Below are positions 1-10,421 of a stretch of 64,000 bases of DNA, piece after piece. The notes beneath the pieces are model-generated. The model was not told the origin of the DNA. It saw nothing but the letters and a program-made list of their open reading frames with translations, and made no database searches. The DNA is from an uncultured Bartonella sp. (GTDB lineage: Bacteria > Pseudomonadota > Alphaproteobacteria > Rhizobiales > Rhizobiaceae): assembly GCA_946478665.1 (NCBI GenBank), contig CAMLCZ010000004.1:62001-126000 (forward strand), written 5' to 3'. The first letter of the stretch is position 1; each line of letters begins with the position of its first letter. Made by a program: the position numbers and the translations under genes.

Positions 1-383
1 TAAAAGGGTTACCTAACCAAGCAGAACTTGCCGCGGAATTTTCGCATATAGCAGATAAAATTGCAGCAACCGAGAATCAGGCTGCAGAAGACGCTGGTAT
101 TGGTGAACAATTGTGGGCAAGTGCCAAGGGACTTGTTTCATCACGACCGATTGGTGATGTTGAAGGTGATAATCCTGCAGCCATTGCAGCAAGAATGGAA
201 GTATCCATTAAAAATGGCGATTATGAAAAGGCACTTGCTGAATGGCAGAATTTGCCACAAAATGCTAAGGAGGTTTCTGCAGATTTCATGCAGAAATTGA
301 CATTGAAACGCAATACTGATGCGCTTTTGTCAGAAGCATTGACGACCATTATGCAGCCATCGACAGCAAAAGACCAACATTAA
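1..383 (+). CDS. C-terminal part of mitofilin-domain / COG4223-like inner membrane protein (5' truncated by window edge)
   Basis: Frame is open from base 3 to the TAA at 381-383; helical Ala/Glu-rich C-terminus; directly upstream of hemY, as in the alphaproteobacterial hem locus. Confidence 0.65.
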   Translation, partial: KGLPNQAELAAEFSHIADKIAATENQAAEDAGIGEQLWASAKGLVSSRPIGDVEGDNPAAIAARMEVSIKNGDYEKALAEWQNLPQNAKEVSADFMQKLTLKRNTDALLSEALTTIMQPSTAKDQH

Positions 384-397
384 AGGGGTATAATGAC

Positions 398-1942
398 ATG
401 GTTCGGGTACTTCTTTATATTCTTATAGTTGTTTTTATTGGAGCTGGTTTTGCTTGGTTAGCGAATAATCCAGGCGACCTAGTTATGACATTTGGTGCAA
501 CACGTGTGACAGTGCCATTTTTTACAGCTGTTATATTGTTTGTTGTATTGTTGATTGTCGCTTTACTCATCATTTGGTTATTACGGGTATTGTTTACAGC
601 ACCGCGAAACGTATCAAAGCACTTTGCACAGAAAAGACAGAAAAAAGGTCAGGAAGCATTATCGAGTGGACTATTGGCGGTTTTGTCGGGAGATTTGGAT
701 ACAGCGCGGCGAATGAATAAACGCGTAACTAGATATATCGACAGTGACCATGAACCGCTAGTCAAGCTTATGGAAGCCCAAACTTTATTGCTTGAAAACG
801 ATATACCAAATGCAATTCGTGTTTACGAAGAAATGAGCAAAAATCCTAAGACACGCTTAATAGGTTTAAATGGTCTTTTTCGGGAAGCTATGAAATCAGG
901 CGCTTATGAAGCCGCTGGGCAATATGCCGAGCAGGCTACCCATATTTCGCCAACTGTTAAGTGGGCAAATCGCGCTATGCTCAATCGGTTGAGTGCAGAA
1001 GGTGATTGGGATAAGGCGATAGAGCTTTTCGATAGGGAAATAAAGGCTTTGCCACGTGTTGAACGGACAGACAAACCGCACAACCACCAGCGTGTTATTT
1101 TGTTGACCGGTCAAGCAATGGAAAAATTCGAGAATTATCCCGATGATGCGCGAAAAATCACACTTAAAGCACAAAAATTGGAGCCAGATTTTGTGCCAGC
1201 AACAATTGTTGCTGCGGATATATTATATAAGCTTCATGAGGTGCGGAAAGCTGATAAACTTATCGAAGCATTATGGAGAAAATCGCCTCATCCAGATTTG
1301 GCTGATGTTTATTTGACAGGGCAGGAGCGTGCGGTTGACCGGTTGAAAAAAGCAAGAAAACTTGCAAGCAATAATCCCAATAAATTTGAATCTTGCATGG
1401 TTTTAGCACGAGCAGCTTTTGATGCTGGAGAATTGCCACTTGCACGTGAACAAGCTGAAAAGGCTGCAGAAATAGGCCCACGTGAAAGCGCATACTTATT
1501 GTTGGCTGATATAGAAGAAGTTCAAAGTGGTGATCAGGGCAAAGTTCGGCAATGGTTATCTAATGCAGTACGTGCGCAACGTGATCCAGTATGGATGGCA
1601 GATGGGGTTGCTTTCGAAAAATGGCAACCTGTTTCGCCTTTGACTGGTAAACTCGATGCTTTTGAGTGGAAAGTACCTGCACAGTCTTTAGCGGGTAATA
1701 TGACCAAAAATGAGTCTCATAAGCCTGTATTGGAGGTCACTACTATTAAAAATGCTGGTATTGATGACTTCCCGCATCAGAAATTTGACACCAAGCCAGT
1801 AGACAGTAATTTTTCAGCTAAGGAGAAGACATTAGCAGCAGAACCAGTATTGGTTGTTGATGCTATTGATCCGTCAAAACCTGATGATGCTGAAAATATG
1901 ACCCGCATTAATGTCGATGATCCTGGTGTTTATAAGGGCTAA
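398..1942 (+). CDS. hemY: HemY-like heme biosynthesis protein, N-terminal membrane segments plus TPR repeats
   Basis: 514 aa; MVRVLLYILIVVFIGAGFAWLANNPGD start and TPR-like body typical of HemY. Confidence 0.88.
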   Translation: MVRVLLYILIVVFIGAGFAWLANNPGDLVMTFGATRVTVPFFTAVILFVVLLIVALLIIWLLRVLFTAPRNVSKHFAQKRQKKGQEALSSGLLAVLSGDLDTARRMNKRVTRYIDSDHEPLVKLMEAQTLLLENDIPNAIRVYEEMSKNPKTRLIGLNGLFREAMKSGAYEAAGQYAEQATHISPTVKWANRAMLNRLSAEGDWDKAIELFDREIKALPRVERTDKPHNHQRVILLTGQAMEKFENYPDDARKITLKAQKLEPDFVPATIVAADILYKLHEVRKADKLIEALWRKSPHPDLADVYLTGQERAVDRLKKARKLASNNPNKFESCMVLARAAFDAGELPLAREQAEKAAEIGPRESAYLLLADIEEVQSGDQGKVRQWLSNAVRAQRDPVWMADGVAFEKWQPVSPLTGKLDAFEWKVPAQSLAGNMTKNESHKPVLEVTTIKNAGIDDFPHQKFDTKPVDSNFSAKEKTLAAEPVLVVDAIDPSKPDDAENMTRINVDDPGVYKG

Positions 1943-2078
1943 TATTTGATCTAATCGAAAGGCCTAGAATAAACTTAACAAATCGGGGTTTTAGCAAAGG
2001 CCTGATAGGATTTTTATTTGTCGGCTATACATTATTTGTGATTTGGCCTATAAAATAGAGTTTGGAGAGGATTAGCAT

Positions 2079-2546
2079 TTGTTTTTGCAGCGTTTGACAG
2101 ATTTTTTTCAAACACTTGGGAAAAATAAAGACGAATTTAATCAAGATGATCCAAGGGTGGCGGCTGTCGCTTTGCTTTTTTATATCGCTTATGCAGATGG
2201 TGTAGAGCAGAGTGTTGAAAAAGAAACTTTAAAAAATATTGTCTCGCGTGAATATGAACTTTGTGGTGAAGATTTAAAGAAACTTATTGATGCAGGGCGC
2301 AATGCTCACCAAAGTTGTCTTGACCCGTTGGAATTTTCGTCGACACTGAAACGCCATCTTACGCCGCAACAATGCACGGCATTTATTGGTCTCTTATGGG
2401 AAATAGCATATGCAGACGGATATGTTTATGAATTGGAAGATACTTTGATTTGGCGAGTAGCAGATCTAATTGGTGTTAATCGTGATGATCGTCTGGAATT
2501 GAAAAAACAAATTGAAGAAAAATATAAGCGCAGTCAAAAACAATGA
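2079..2546 (+). CDS. TerB-family (tellurite resistance TerB / DjlA N-terminal-like) protein
   Basis: 155 aa with paired 'YIAYADGVEQSVEKE' and 'EIAYADGYVYELED' motifs typical of TerB domains; TTG start likely. Confidence 0.8.
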   Translation: MFLQRLTDFFQTLGKNKDEFNQDDPRVAAVALLFYIAYADGVEQSVEKETLKNIVSREYELCGEDLKKLIDAGRNAHQSCLDPLEFSSTLKRHLTPQQCTAFIGLLWEIAYADGYVYELEDTLIWRVADLIGVNRDDRLELKKQIEEKYKRSQKQ

Positions 2547-2564
2547 ATAGGTCAATACGATAAG

Positions 2565-3308
2565 ATGTCTGTTGCAGAAGGCGAATTCGATCAATCGTCA
2601 AAAATTTCAAAATCAAAAATAGCCGTTATATTGCATCGTGCGACATCAAGCACCGGTCGTATAGGGCAGATATTACAAAAAAATGGCTTTGAATTGGATA
2701 TTTTTCATCCCGTATTGGGTGATGATTTGCCTAAAACACTGAATGATTATGCAGGGGCTGTTATTTTTGGTGGCCCGATGAGTGTTAATGATAGTGATGA
2801 TTATATTCGTAAGGAAACCGATTGGATTTCTGTTGCATTGAAAGAAAATAAACCCTTTCTCGGTGTTTGCTTAGGCGCGCAAATGTTGGCGCGTAATTTA
2901 GGCGGAAAGGTAAAACCCCATCATGATGGCGCTGTTGAAATTGGATGGTATCCAATCAAAGCAACCAGTAAGGGCAACGATGTGATGGATTGGCCAGAGA
3001 TGGTTTATCATTTTCACAATGAAGGTATTTACGATTTACCATCTAGTGTCGATTTGCTTGCTGAAGGCTCGGTTTATCCGACGCAAGCTTTCCGATATGG
3101 AGAGAATGCTTGGGCATTACAGTTTCACGCTGAATTAACACGAGTCATGATGCATCGATGGGTTGTCCACGGAGCAGCCCGTTTGCAGGAAAAAGGTGCG
3201 CAATGTGCCCAAACGCAATTGGATGGACGGTTTCTTTACGATCCAGCATTGCGTAATTGGCTTGAAAAAGCTTTAGAGAAAATTTTTGGTACAACGCAAA
3301 CAGTATAA
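2565..3308 (+). CDS. Class I glutamine amidotransferase-like protein (GMP synthase-like)
   Basis: 247 aa; 'GAVIFGGPMSVND', 'FLGVCLGAQMLA' nucleophile elbow, 'WALQFHAELT'. Confidence 0.88.
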   Translation: MSVAEGEFDQSSKISKSKIAVILHRATSSTGRIGQILQKNGFELDIFHPVLGDDLPKTLNDYAGAVIFGGPMSVNDSDDYIRKETDWISVALKENKPFLGVCLGAQMLARNLGGKVKPHHDGAVEIGWYPIKATSKGNDVMDWPEMVYHFHNEGIYDLPSSVDLLAEGSVYPTQAFRYGENAWALQFHAELTRVMMHRWVVHGAARLQEKGAQCAQTQLDGRFLYDPALRNWLEKALEKIFGTTQTV

Positions 3309-3361
3309 TTATTTTTTAGATATCCAGTGCACACTGCCGTTGTTGTATATTTTGCCCTATA

Positions 3362-3889
3362 CTATTGGGTAAGGTGTGTAGCAAGTTTTCCCAGTTGTGT
3401 GTCTTGGATGCCTTTCTCACGCAGCATCTCGATCGTATTAAGGACGTAATCGCTATTCGTACCAGCAATACCGCTACTTCTGCGTATAATTTCCACCATT
3501 TCTGGGACGTTGAGTTTACCAGCATATTGTTCGTGCGTTTCATCTGCAACAAAAAATAGACCTTTTACAACGCGTTTATCTTGTAAGTAGATTGATTGTT
3601 GTTTTTCAATATATACGCTATTCACCTGTTCTCGCTCGATAAGGTACTCATAAGTTTTCTTTGCGTTCTGTTCGGTGACGTGAAAAGCCAAACCATCGCA
3701 ACAACCTCCACGATTTAACCCCAATACAAGGCCGGGAAATTCAGGAGTACCGCGATAATGATGTGAATAGATGCATAATGAACGATGATAGCCGTAAATG
3801 CGCCCCGGCATGACATGATCATAGATAAAGCCAGGGTTCCACATAAGAGAACCATACCCAAATACCCAAAAATCGTTCATTGCTATCAA
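3362..3889 (-). CDS. ChaC-like gamma-glutamylcyclotransferase
   Basis: 175 aa; 'FWVFGYGSLMWNPGF' substrate-binding motif. Confidence 0.9.
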   Translation of the reverse strand: MIAMNDFWVFGYGSLMWNPGFIYDHVMPGRIYGYHRSLCIYSHHYRGTPEFPGLVLGLNRGGCCDGLAFHVTEQNAKKTYEYLIEREQVNSVYIEKQQSIYLQDKRVVKGLFFVADETHEQYAGKLNVPEMVEIIRRSSGIAGTNSDYVLNTIEMLREKGIQDTQLGKLATHLTQ

Positions 3890-4020
3890 CTCCCCCTATA
3901 ACCGCCGAATATTCAACTTTTAAACAGTTTATGCATCAAAAAAACCATAAAAGTCTATGGCGATATAGCATGATATTATCTATTATCTTAAACTTGTTGC
4001 AGTCCTAGGTCAGGAAAAAT

Positions 4021-5061
4021 TTGGTTATGCCGTCACCTGAATTATCGCTTTTTCGCGAGCAAAAACGCCGTTCATATTCGAAGGCTATCATTTTTATCAT
4101 TATCTCGATTATTGTTATCTATACAATAGTTTGGTTTTTTCTTGCCAATATGGTTGAAAATAAAGTTGCAGAACAACTGCAGCGTTACAATGATCGTGGT
4201 ATTGACGTGTTGTGCGAAAATATGCACAAAACTGGTTATCCTTTACGGATAGGGATTACCTGCGACACTGTTAATTTGCAGCAACCCATGAAGGGTTTTG
4301 CCTTTTCAAGTGAAAAATTGGCAGCTGGTGTCGCTATTTATACGCCGCGCTGGTTGGAGTTGACGATAGCTCCACCTGTCTCAATTGAAGTGCCGGGACT
4401 TGTACCGATACTGGCAAAATGGAACAGCCTTAAATTGGAAACAGATGTTAGCCGACCGATACCGGATCATATCATTTTGACATCAGAAAATTTTGAAGTT
4501 GGTGCCAAAGCGGAAGCAGGTGCGTTAACAGATAAGGCAACAGGGCAATTTTTGCGGTTTGAAGCAAAGGGTTTGAATAGTGATTTATCAGTCAATTTCA
4601 ATTTTGATAAGTTAAATCTTCCTATTGTTATCCCTCATGAAAATACAGTTTTGCCCGAGATAAGTGGTGACATAAAATGGAGTTTGGAAAACGCAGTAAC
4701 ATTGCTTAAAGATGATGGTGAAAGCGACTGGGTTGAACGGCTACACAATCATAAGGGTGAACTCAACGCAGCACATATAGATTTTTCAAGCGGTGGTAAG
4801 GTTGCGATATCGGGACCCTTTGCCTTTGATGAAGATGGGTATCTTGACGCCAATTTTGAAATAGCCATTTCAGATCAGAATGAGTTATTGCGCACAATGC
4901 AGACATTGTTGCCATCACAGTCAGATAATTTGAAAACTGTTTTCTTTGCCATAAATGCCATGCCAAAAAATAAGGATGGTAGCCCAGTGATTATGTTGAC
5001 GGTGGATCACGGGGAAGCTCGATTAGGCTTTTTTAAAATTGGCAAAATTAATCCTATTTGA
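4021..5061 (+). CDS. DUF2125 domain-containing protein
   Basis: 346 aa; N-terminal TM segment followed by a DUF2125-like body with CDTVNLQQP...; next to the ChaC gene as in relatives. Confidence 0.7.
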   Translation: MVMPSPELSLFREQKRRSYSKAIIFIIISIIVIYTIVWFFLANMVENKVAEQLQRYNDRGIDVLCENMHKTGYPLRIGITCDTVNLQQPMKGFAFSSEKLAAGVAIYTPRWLELTIAPPVSIEVPGLVPILAKWNSLKLETDVSRPIPDHIILTSENFEVGAKAEAGALTDKATGQFLRFEAKGLNSDLSVNFNFDKLNLPIVIPHENTVLPEISGDIKWSLENAVTLLKDDGESDWVERLHNHKGELNAAHIDFSSGGKVAISGPFAFDEDGYLDANFEIAISDQNELLRTMQTLLPSQSDNLKTVFFAINAMPKNKDGSPVIMLTVDHGEARLGFFKIGKINPI

Positions 5062-5123
5062 TGACTGCAGCACTCTTTATATTTGAATGTGGCAGCATAT
5101 TTGAATGAGACAGCGCGGAATGA

Positions 5124-5152
5124 AAAAAGGGAGAGTTAAACTCTCCCTTTTT
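5124..5152. terminator. Bidirectional intrinsic terminator between DUF2125 gene and NAD-GDH gene
   Basis: aaaaagggagagttaaactctcccttttt: symmetric stem with A tract 5' and T tract 3', between convergent genes. Confidence 0.85.
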
Positions 5153-5170
5153 GAATTCTATTGTGATTGT

Positions 5171-8100
5171 TTATTTATTGATAGCGAGATTTGCCATCAT
5201 ACCGGCAGCAAAGATAAAGCGTGATAGATTGAGTTCTCCATCAATCAGAGCGCTCATTCGGTCAATAACATCATTGACTTTAATACCTTCTTCATCGAGC
5301 CAAGCTTGCAATGGATTATGGGTATTTCCGTAAGATGTCAGAACTTTCGTAACAATACCTCTTAAACTTTCAGCAATTGTATCATTGGCCTGTGATAGTG
5401 CCATGCCGTCATAATAATCAACCACCGGTATAGCGTGGCTTGCCTCCTCAATCCGATTGATGCGGAACATTTCAACAAATGAAAAATAGAGTTCTGCTGT
5501 TTTACCCAATTCTTCTTTTGTTTGTTTTGCAATCAATGCGATGTCTGGAATCATGGTTGCTACGTCAAGTAAAGCCAAACGTTTTGCCAAATCTTCAGGC
5601 GCACCCTTATTGCAATATTCTGAAGCGATATTTGTTAAATGGTTTTGCATATGAGCAGGCATTAGTGTGCTAATTTGCTGCTCAATAACCTTACGGGCAT
5701 TTTTTATCGTTTGCACCAAGTCAGATAAAGGAGCTGTTAGATCAATGTTTCTTAATACCCAACCTGTTGTGGCAAATAACATATGGGTTACTGTAGCATA
5801 GAACTGATTTTGCACTTGCCCCGCGATAAGATTGTCTAGCTTATCCAGCTCCTGATAAAGGCTAGGAACTGCAAAACCATCACGTACAGCAATATAAGCA
5901 CGCACAACATTTTCTATTGTCTGACCGCATTTATCTTGCAAACGGTTAACGAAAGTTGGTCCACCACGGTTAATAATGTCATTTGAAATGATCGTTGCAA
6001 TGATATCGCGACGCAAAGGATGGTTTTCAATATCGGTTGCAAATGCTTCCTGCATTTGAATTGGGAAATAGTTTTGTAGAGTTGTTTTGAAGTAATCGTC
6101 ATTAGACAAATTACTTTTTGTAATTTCTTCTTCCAAAGTGAGTTTGGCATAAGCCATAACAACCGATAATTCTGGTCTCGTTAGACCTTGTCCTTTTGCG
6201 AGCCTGTCTCGTAAAATTTGATCAGTTGGGAGAATTTCAACCTTACGATCAAGCAACTTGCGGCGTTCCAAATCATTTATGAAACGCATTTGATAGGGGA
6301 GGTCGAGCGTTCCGCGGTTTTCAGCCAATGATAAGGTTAAAGGTTGCAGATAGTTGTTACACAAAACCAAACGCGATACTTCAGGTGTCATTTCTTTCAG
6401 TAACTTGTCACGTGCCTCACGCGTCAGTTTGTTTGCTTGCATAGCAGATGCAAGAGCAATTTTGATATTAACTTCAATATCAGAGCAGTTAACACCTGCC
6501 GAGTTATCAATAGCATCAGTATCACAACGGCCATTATGCATCGAGTATTCGATACGTCCCCGTTGAGTCATACCAAGATTGGCGCCTTCTCCAACAACTT
6601 TGGCACGTAATTCATTACCTGAAATGCGGATTGCATCATTGGCACGATCACCAACTTCGGAATTGGTTTCGAAAGAAGCTTTTACATAGGTGCCAATGCC
6701 GCCAAACCATAACAGGTCGACATCTGCCTTGAGAATAGCATTGATAACTTCAAAGGGTGTGGCAGTTTCTTTATCTAAGCCAATAGCTTTTGCTGCCTCT
6801 GGTGTTAACGTAATTGTTTTTAACGACCGAGAAAAAACACCACCACCTTTTGATATTTTACTTCTATCGTAATCCTGCCAACTAGATCTCGGGAGATTGA
6901 ATAAACGGTTTCTTTCTTCAAAGGATTGGTCACAATCTGGTGTTGGATCAATGAAGATGTCGCGGTGGTCAAAAGCGGCAATAAGCTTCGTCTTTTTTGA
7001 TAACAGCATACCATTGCCAAAAACATCGCCAGACATATCGCCAACACCAACACATGTGAACGGCGTTACCTGGATATCTTTATCAAATAATTCACGGAAA
7101 TGACGCTTAACCGCTTCCCAGGCACCTTTTGCGGTAATGCCCATTTCCTTATGGTCGTAACCGGCAGAACCACCAGATGCAAAAGCATCATCAAGCCAAT
7201 ATCCATAAGATTCGCTGATAGCATTTGCTGTATCGGAAAATGTTGCTGTCCCTTTATCTGCAGCGACAACAAAATATGGATCATCACCATCATGGCGAAT
7301 GATACCGTCTGGCGCCACAACTTTCCGATCTACCAAATTATCCGTTATCGACAACATAGCAGAAATATACAAAATGTAGGCTTGTCTTGCCGCTTCATTA
7401 ATTTCTGCTCGATCCGAACTTTGCGGAAGACGATGTGGGTAAAATCCACCTTTAGAACCAACAGGCACAATAACTGCATTTTTGACTTGTTGTGCCTTAA
7501 CAAGGCCTAACACTTCAGTCCGGTAGTCCAATGCGCGATCAGACCATCTTATTCCACCGCGAGCGACAGGGCCAAACCGTAGGTGAACACCTTCTACTTC
7601 TGGCCCATAAACGAATATTTCGCGGTAAGGTCTGGGTTCTGGTAACCCGTCAATTTTTCTTGGCTCTAATTTTGTTGCCAGAATTCGCCGTGGGGAACCA
7701 TCTTTTTGTGATGTAAATGCATTGGTACGGACACTTGCTTCGATCAGATTACGATAACGCCTTATGATCGTGTCATCATCTAGGCTTGGTACCGTTTGTA
7801 ACTCTTGTTCAATACGATTTTGAATGGCTTGTTCACTGTTTTGGTTATCTTTTGATTTTTTTGCTGGGTCAAATTTCAAACAGAATAAAGCGTATAGATC
7901 ACGAGCTATTGCAGGATAGTCATTGAGCGTTTTTGCCAAACGCTCTTGTGAATAAGGAATACCAGTTTGTTGTAGATAACGGCCATAATGACGCAAAACC
8001 ACAATTTCTCGCCAATTTAACTTTGCAGTTTGGGTCAATGCATTGAAGGCGTCATCGTCGGCGTTTTCAAACCAGATAGCTTCAAAGGCTTCTGCAAGGC

Positions 8101-9967
8101 GATTTCCATTATCGCTTAAATCAACAGCTGAATGATATGCGTTTTGTATTTGCATATCATGAAGATAAATTTTAGCGCCGTTAAGGTCTTCCAGTTCTAT
8201 CGTTTGTTCGGCAATAACTTTAAATCCCATGTTTTCCAATAAAGGAACGCGTTCCGATAATGCCAATGCAACACCGTGATGGAATAGTTTTAAAGAAACA
8301 CCATCTTCCGTATCTGTCTCATGATGATAAAAGACAACCTTGAGCGAATTTTTCTCACTCAAAGTTAAAATATCATTGGCATCTTCGAGTGCTGTTTGGG
8401 CATCAAACAATTCGCGGTAGGAGTCTGGGAATTTTTTTGCAAGTGCGACGCGGTCACGAGATGAATTGGTTTGGCTTGCAGCGTATTCCACGCTGTCATC
8501 CCAATTGCGTGTAATATTCTCTACATTTTCTTCTAGGGTTTGGCGTGCAATAACAGGTGCCGTTTTTCGACCTATACGATGAACAATATAATAAACTCTA
8601 GTAAGTGCGCCTTCGATAAAGAGTGGTTGGGATTCGAAAAAATCCCCATCATAGGCTTTTACATAATAGGAACCGATTTTTTCGCGGATAGTCGTGTCAT
8701 AACGATCACGTGGGATAAAGGTGAGAATTGAAACAAAACGGCCAAATGGGTCAGCATGAGCAAGAACACGCAAGCGTGGATGTTCGCCAAGTTCCAAGAT
8801 GAGACTAACATTTTTTGTTAGAGTATCGACATCGCAACGAAACATTTCATCACGTGGGTAGCTTTCAAGAACATTGATTGCTCCCTTGCCTGAATGGTCT
8901 TTAGGATTATAGCCAAGACGTTTGATAACCTCTTCAGCTTTGTCTTTTAAAAATGGAATGCGCGTTACAGAACTTGTATAAGCGGTAGATGTAAAAAGGC
9001 CGACAATACGTAATTCCCCAGTTAAAGTGCCGCTTTCGTTAAATAATTTAACACCAATATAATCCAACCAGACAGGCCGGTGTACCATGGACCGACTGTT
9101 TGCTTTTGTAACGATAAGAAGCTCGTCGCTTTCCATAAATGAAAGTATTTCTCTAGGCGCTTCTTCGACGCGGGAATCGCTTAAAATATGGACGGAAGAA
9201 TTGGCAAGAATACCCAATTCTGTACCGTGAGCAGTAAAAGCATTTGCCGGATCTTTATCTTTCTTGAAATCATAAGCACGCATACCGAGAAAGGTAAAAT
9301 TGTTGTCACTTAACCATTTAAGAAATTCGATGGCCTTTGACGCCCTATTTCCATATTGTGCCGGAACAGATTTTTCATAAGAAATTATGATTTTACCAAC
9401 TTCATCCAACATTGGTTGCCAGTCACGAACAGCAGCGGTAACCTGGTCAAGAACGATCAATATATCTTCGGACAGCTTCTTAACTTCATCTTTGGTAAGA
9501 TTTTGCAGATGAATTTGAATGACACTAACACGACGCGCATTTTGCGTTGGTGTATCCGATATAGTGTCAGACATAACCGTCAGTTGATGATTATCATCTT
9601 CTGTGACATCTAAAATTGGATGAGCAACGAGATAAATGGTGTTGTTCAATTCGTTAATGATATTCATCACAGAATCAAACAAAAAGGGCTTGTTGTCATT
9701 GATTATCGTAAGAACTGTAACAGGGTGGCCGTTACGGGTTACTGCATCTTCATCGATTGAGAATGAAACTTTTGTTGGCTTTTGGTCAAGCAATGCCGAG
9801 CCAGCCAGTGCTGCGGCTTTTTTAAGTTCGCCATCCTGATAAATTGCTAAATCTTCATTTGCGGTATGGGCAAAAAGTAATGGCTCTAACATACCTTTTT
9901 CGGCCGTTGCCCTCGACAGCTTGATTTCTGTCGAAGATTTATGAGTGTTTTCCGATTTTGCAGACAT
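5171..9967 (-). CDS. NAD-specific glutamate dehydrogenase, large (about 180 kDa) class
   Basis: 1598 aa single ORF; 'FGPVARGGIRWSDRALDYRTEVLGLVKAQQVKNAVIVPVGSKGGF' catalytic region. Confidence 0.96.
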   Translation of the reverse strand: MSAKSENTHKSSTEIKLSRATAEKGMLEPLLFAHTANEDLAIYQDGELKKAAALAGSALLDQKPTKVSFSIDEDAVTRNGHPVTVLTIINDNKPFLFDSVMNIINELNNTIYLVAHPILDVTEDDNHQLTVMSDTISDTPTQNARRVSVIQIHLQNLTKDEVKKLSEDILIVLDQVTAAVRDWQPMLDEVGKIIISYEKSVPAQYGNRASKAIEFLKWLSDNNFTFLGMRAYDFKKDKDPANAFTAHGTELGILANSSVHILSDSRVEEAPREILSFMESDELLIVTKANSRSMVHRPVWLDYIGVKLFNESGTLTGELRIVGLFTSTAYTSSVTRIPFLKDKAEEVIKRLGYNPKDHSGKGAINVLESYPRDEMFRCDVDTLTKNVSLILELGEHPRLRVLAHADPFGRFVSILTFIPRDRYDTTIREKIGSYYVKAYDGDFFESQPLFIEGALTRVYYIVHRIGRKTAPVIARQTLEENVENITRNWDDSVEYAASQTNSSRDRVALAKKFPDSYRELFDAQTALEDANDILTLSEKNSLKVVFYHHETDTEDGVSLKLFHHGVALALSERVPLLENMGFKVIAEQTIELEDLNGAKIYLHDMQIQNAYHSAVDLSDNGNRLAEAFEAIWFENADDDAFNALTQTAKLNWREIVVLRHYGRYLQQTGIPYSQERLAKTLNDYPAIARDLYALFCLKFDPAKKSKDNQNSEQAIQNRIEQELQTVPSLDDDTIIRRYRNLIEASVRTNAFTSQKDGSPRRILATKLEPRKIDGLPEPRPYREIFVYGPEVEGVHLRFGPVARGGIRWSDRALDYRTEVLGLVKAQQVKNAVIVPVGSKGGFYPHRLPQSSDRAEINEAARQAYILYISAMLSITDNLVDRKVVAPDGIIRHDGDDPYFVVAADKGTATFSDTANAISESYGYWLDDAFASGGSAGYDHKEMGITAKGAWEAVKRHFRELFDKDIQVTPFTCVGVGDMSGDVFGNGMLLSKKTKLIAAFDHRDIFIDPTPDCDQSFEERNRLFNLPRSSWQDYDRSKISKGGGVFSRSLKTITLTPEAAKAIGLDKETATPFEVINAILKADVDLLWFGGIGTYVKASFETNSEVGDRANDAIRISGNELRAKVVGEGANLGMTQRGRIEYSMHNGRCDTDAIDNSAGVNCSDIEVNIKIALASAMQANKLTREARDKLLKEMTPEVSRLVLCNNYLQPLTLSLAENRGTLDLPYQMRFINDLERRKLLDRKVEILPTDQILRDRLAKGQGLTRPELSVVMAYAKLTLEEEITKSNLSNDDYFKTTLQNYFPIQMQEAFATDIENHPLRRDIIATIISNDIINRGGPTFVNRLQDKCGQTIENVVRAYIAVRDGFAVPSLYQELDKLDNLIAGQVQNQFYATVTHMLFATTGWVLRNIDLTAPLSDLVQTIKNARKVIEQQISTLMPAHMQNHLTNIASEYCNKGAPEDLAKRLALLDVATMIPDIALIAKQTKEELGKTAELYFSFVEMFRINRIEEASHAIPVVDYYDGMALSQANDTIAESLRGIVTKVLTSYGNTHNPLQAWLDEEGIKVNDVIDRMSALIDGELNLSRFIFAAGMMANLAINK

Positions 9968-10421
9968 ACCGCCTCTCCCTAGATTATCGTTCTATGAACG
10001 TACTCGCCATTAGTGCAGATAGCTAAAAAAAACGTCAACTAATTTTGCAAGCCTTGTCAATCTCTTTTTAAAAAAGTGTACCAAGTTTATCATGTTTTAT
10101 AAAAATGCTTCATGTGCAAACAATAAACATACGCTACTAAAGATAAATTCCGTAAAAGTTACTAAATGAGCACAATGGATTGTACCATCGATAATGATAG
10201 GTTTTAATTGTCGTTAAGCTATCAGATATCGTTAACGGTTTAACTATGACAATTCATCAAGCTATTTCAAAAAACAACAATAGCAAAAATATAAAATTAT
10301 CCAACTAAATAAAAATACGAGTAGTAGAACTAACCATGTCAACACTAAAGTTTAATTTTTCAGACTTGTCGTAGCTATCTGCGCGTTTTAAATAAGGGCA
10401 TATTTCATTAGGCGTAATTTC

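Noticed and set aside
6354-7716. Several plus-strand ORFs (60-136 aa) antisense to NAD-GDH
   Set aside because: Antisense shadow of one intact 1598-aa ORF; no recognisable domains.
10246-10308. 20-aa ORF in the NAD-GDH/pdxY divergent gap
   Set aside because: Too short, no visible RBS, no homology basis.
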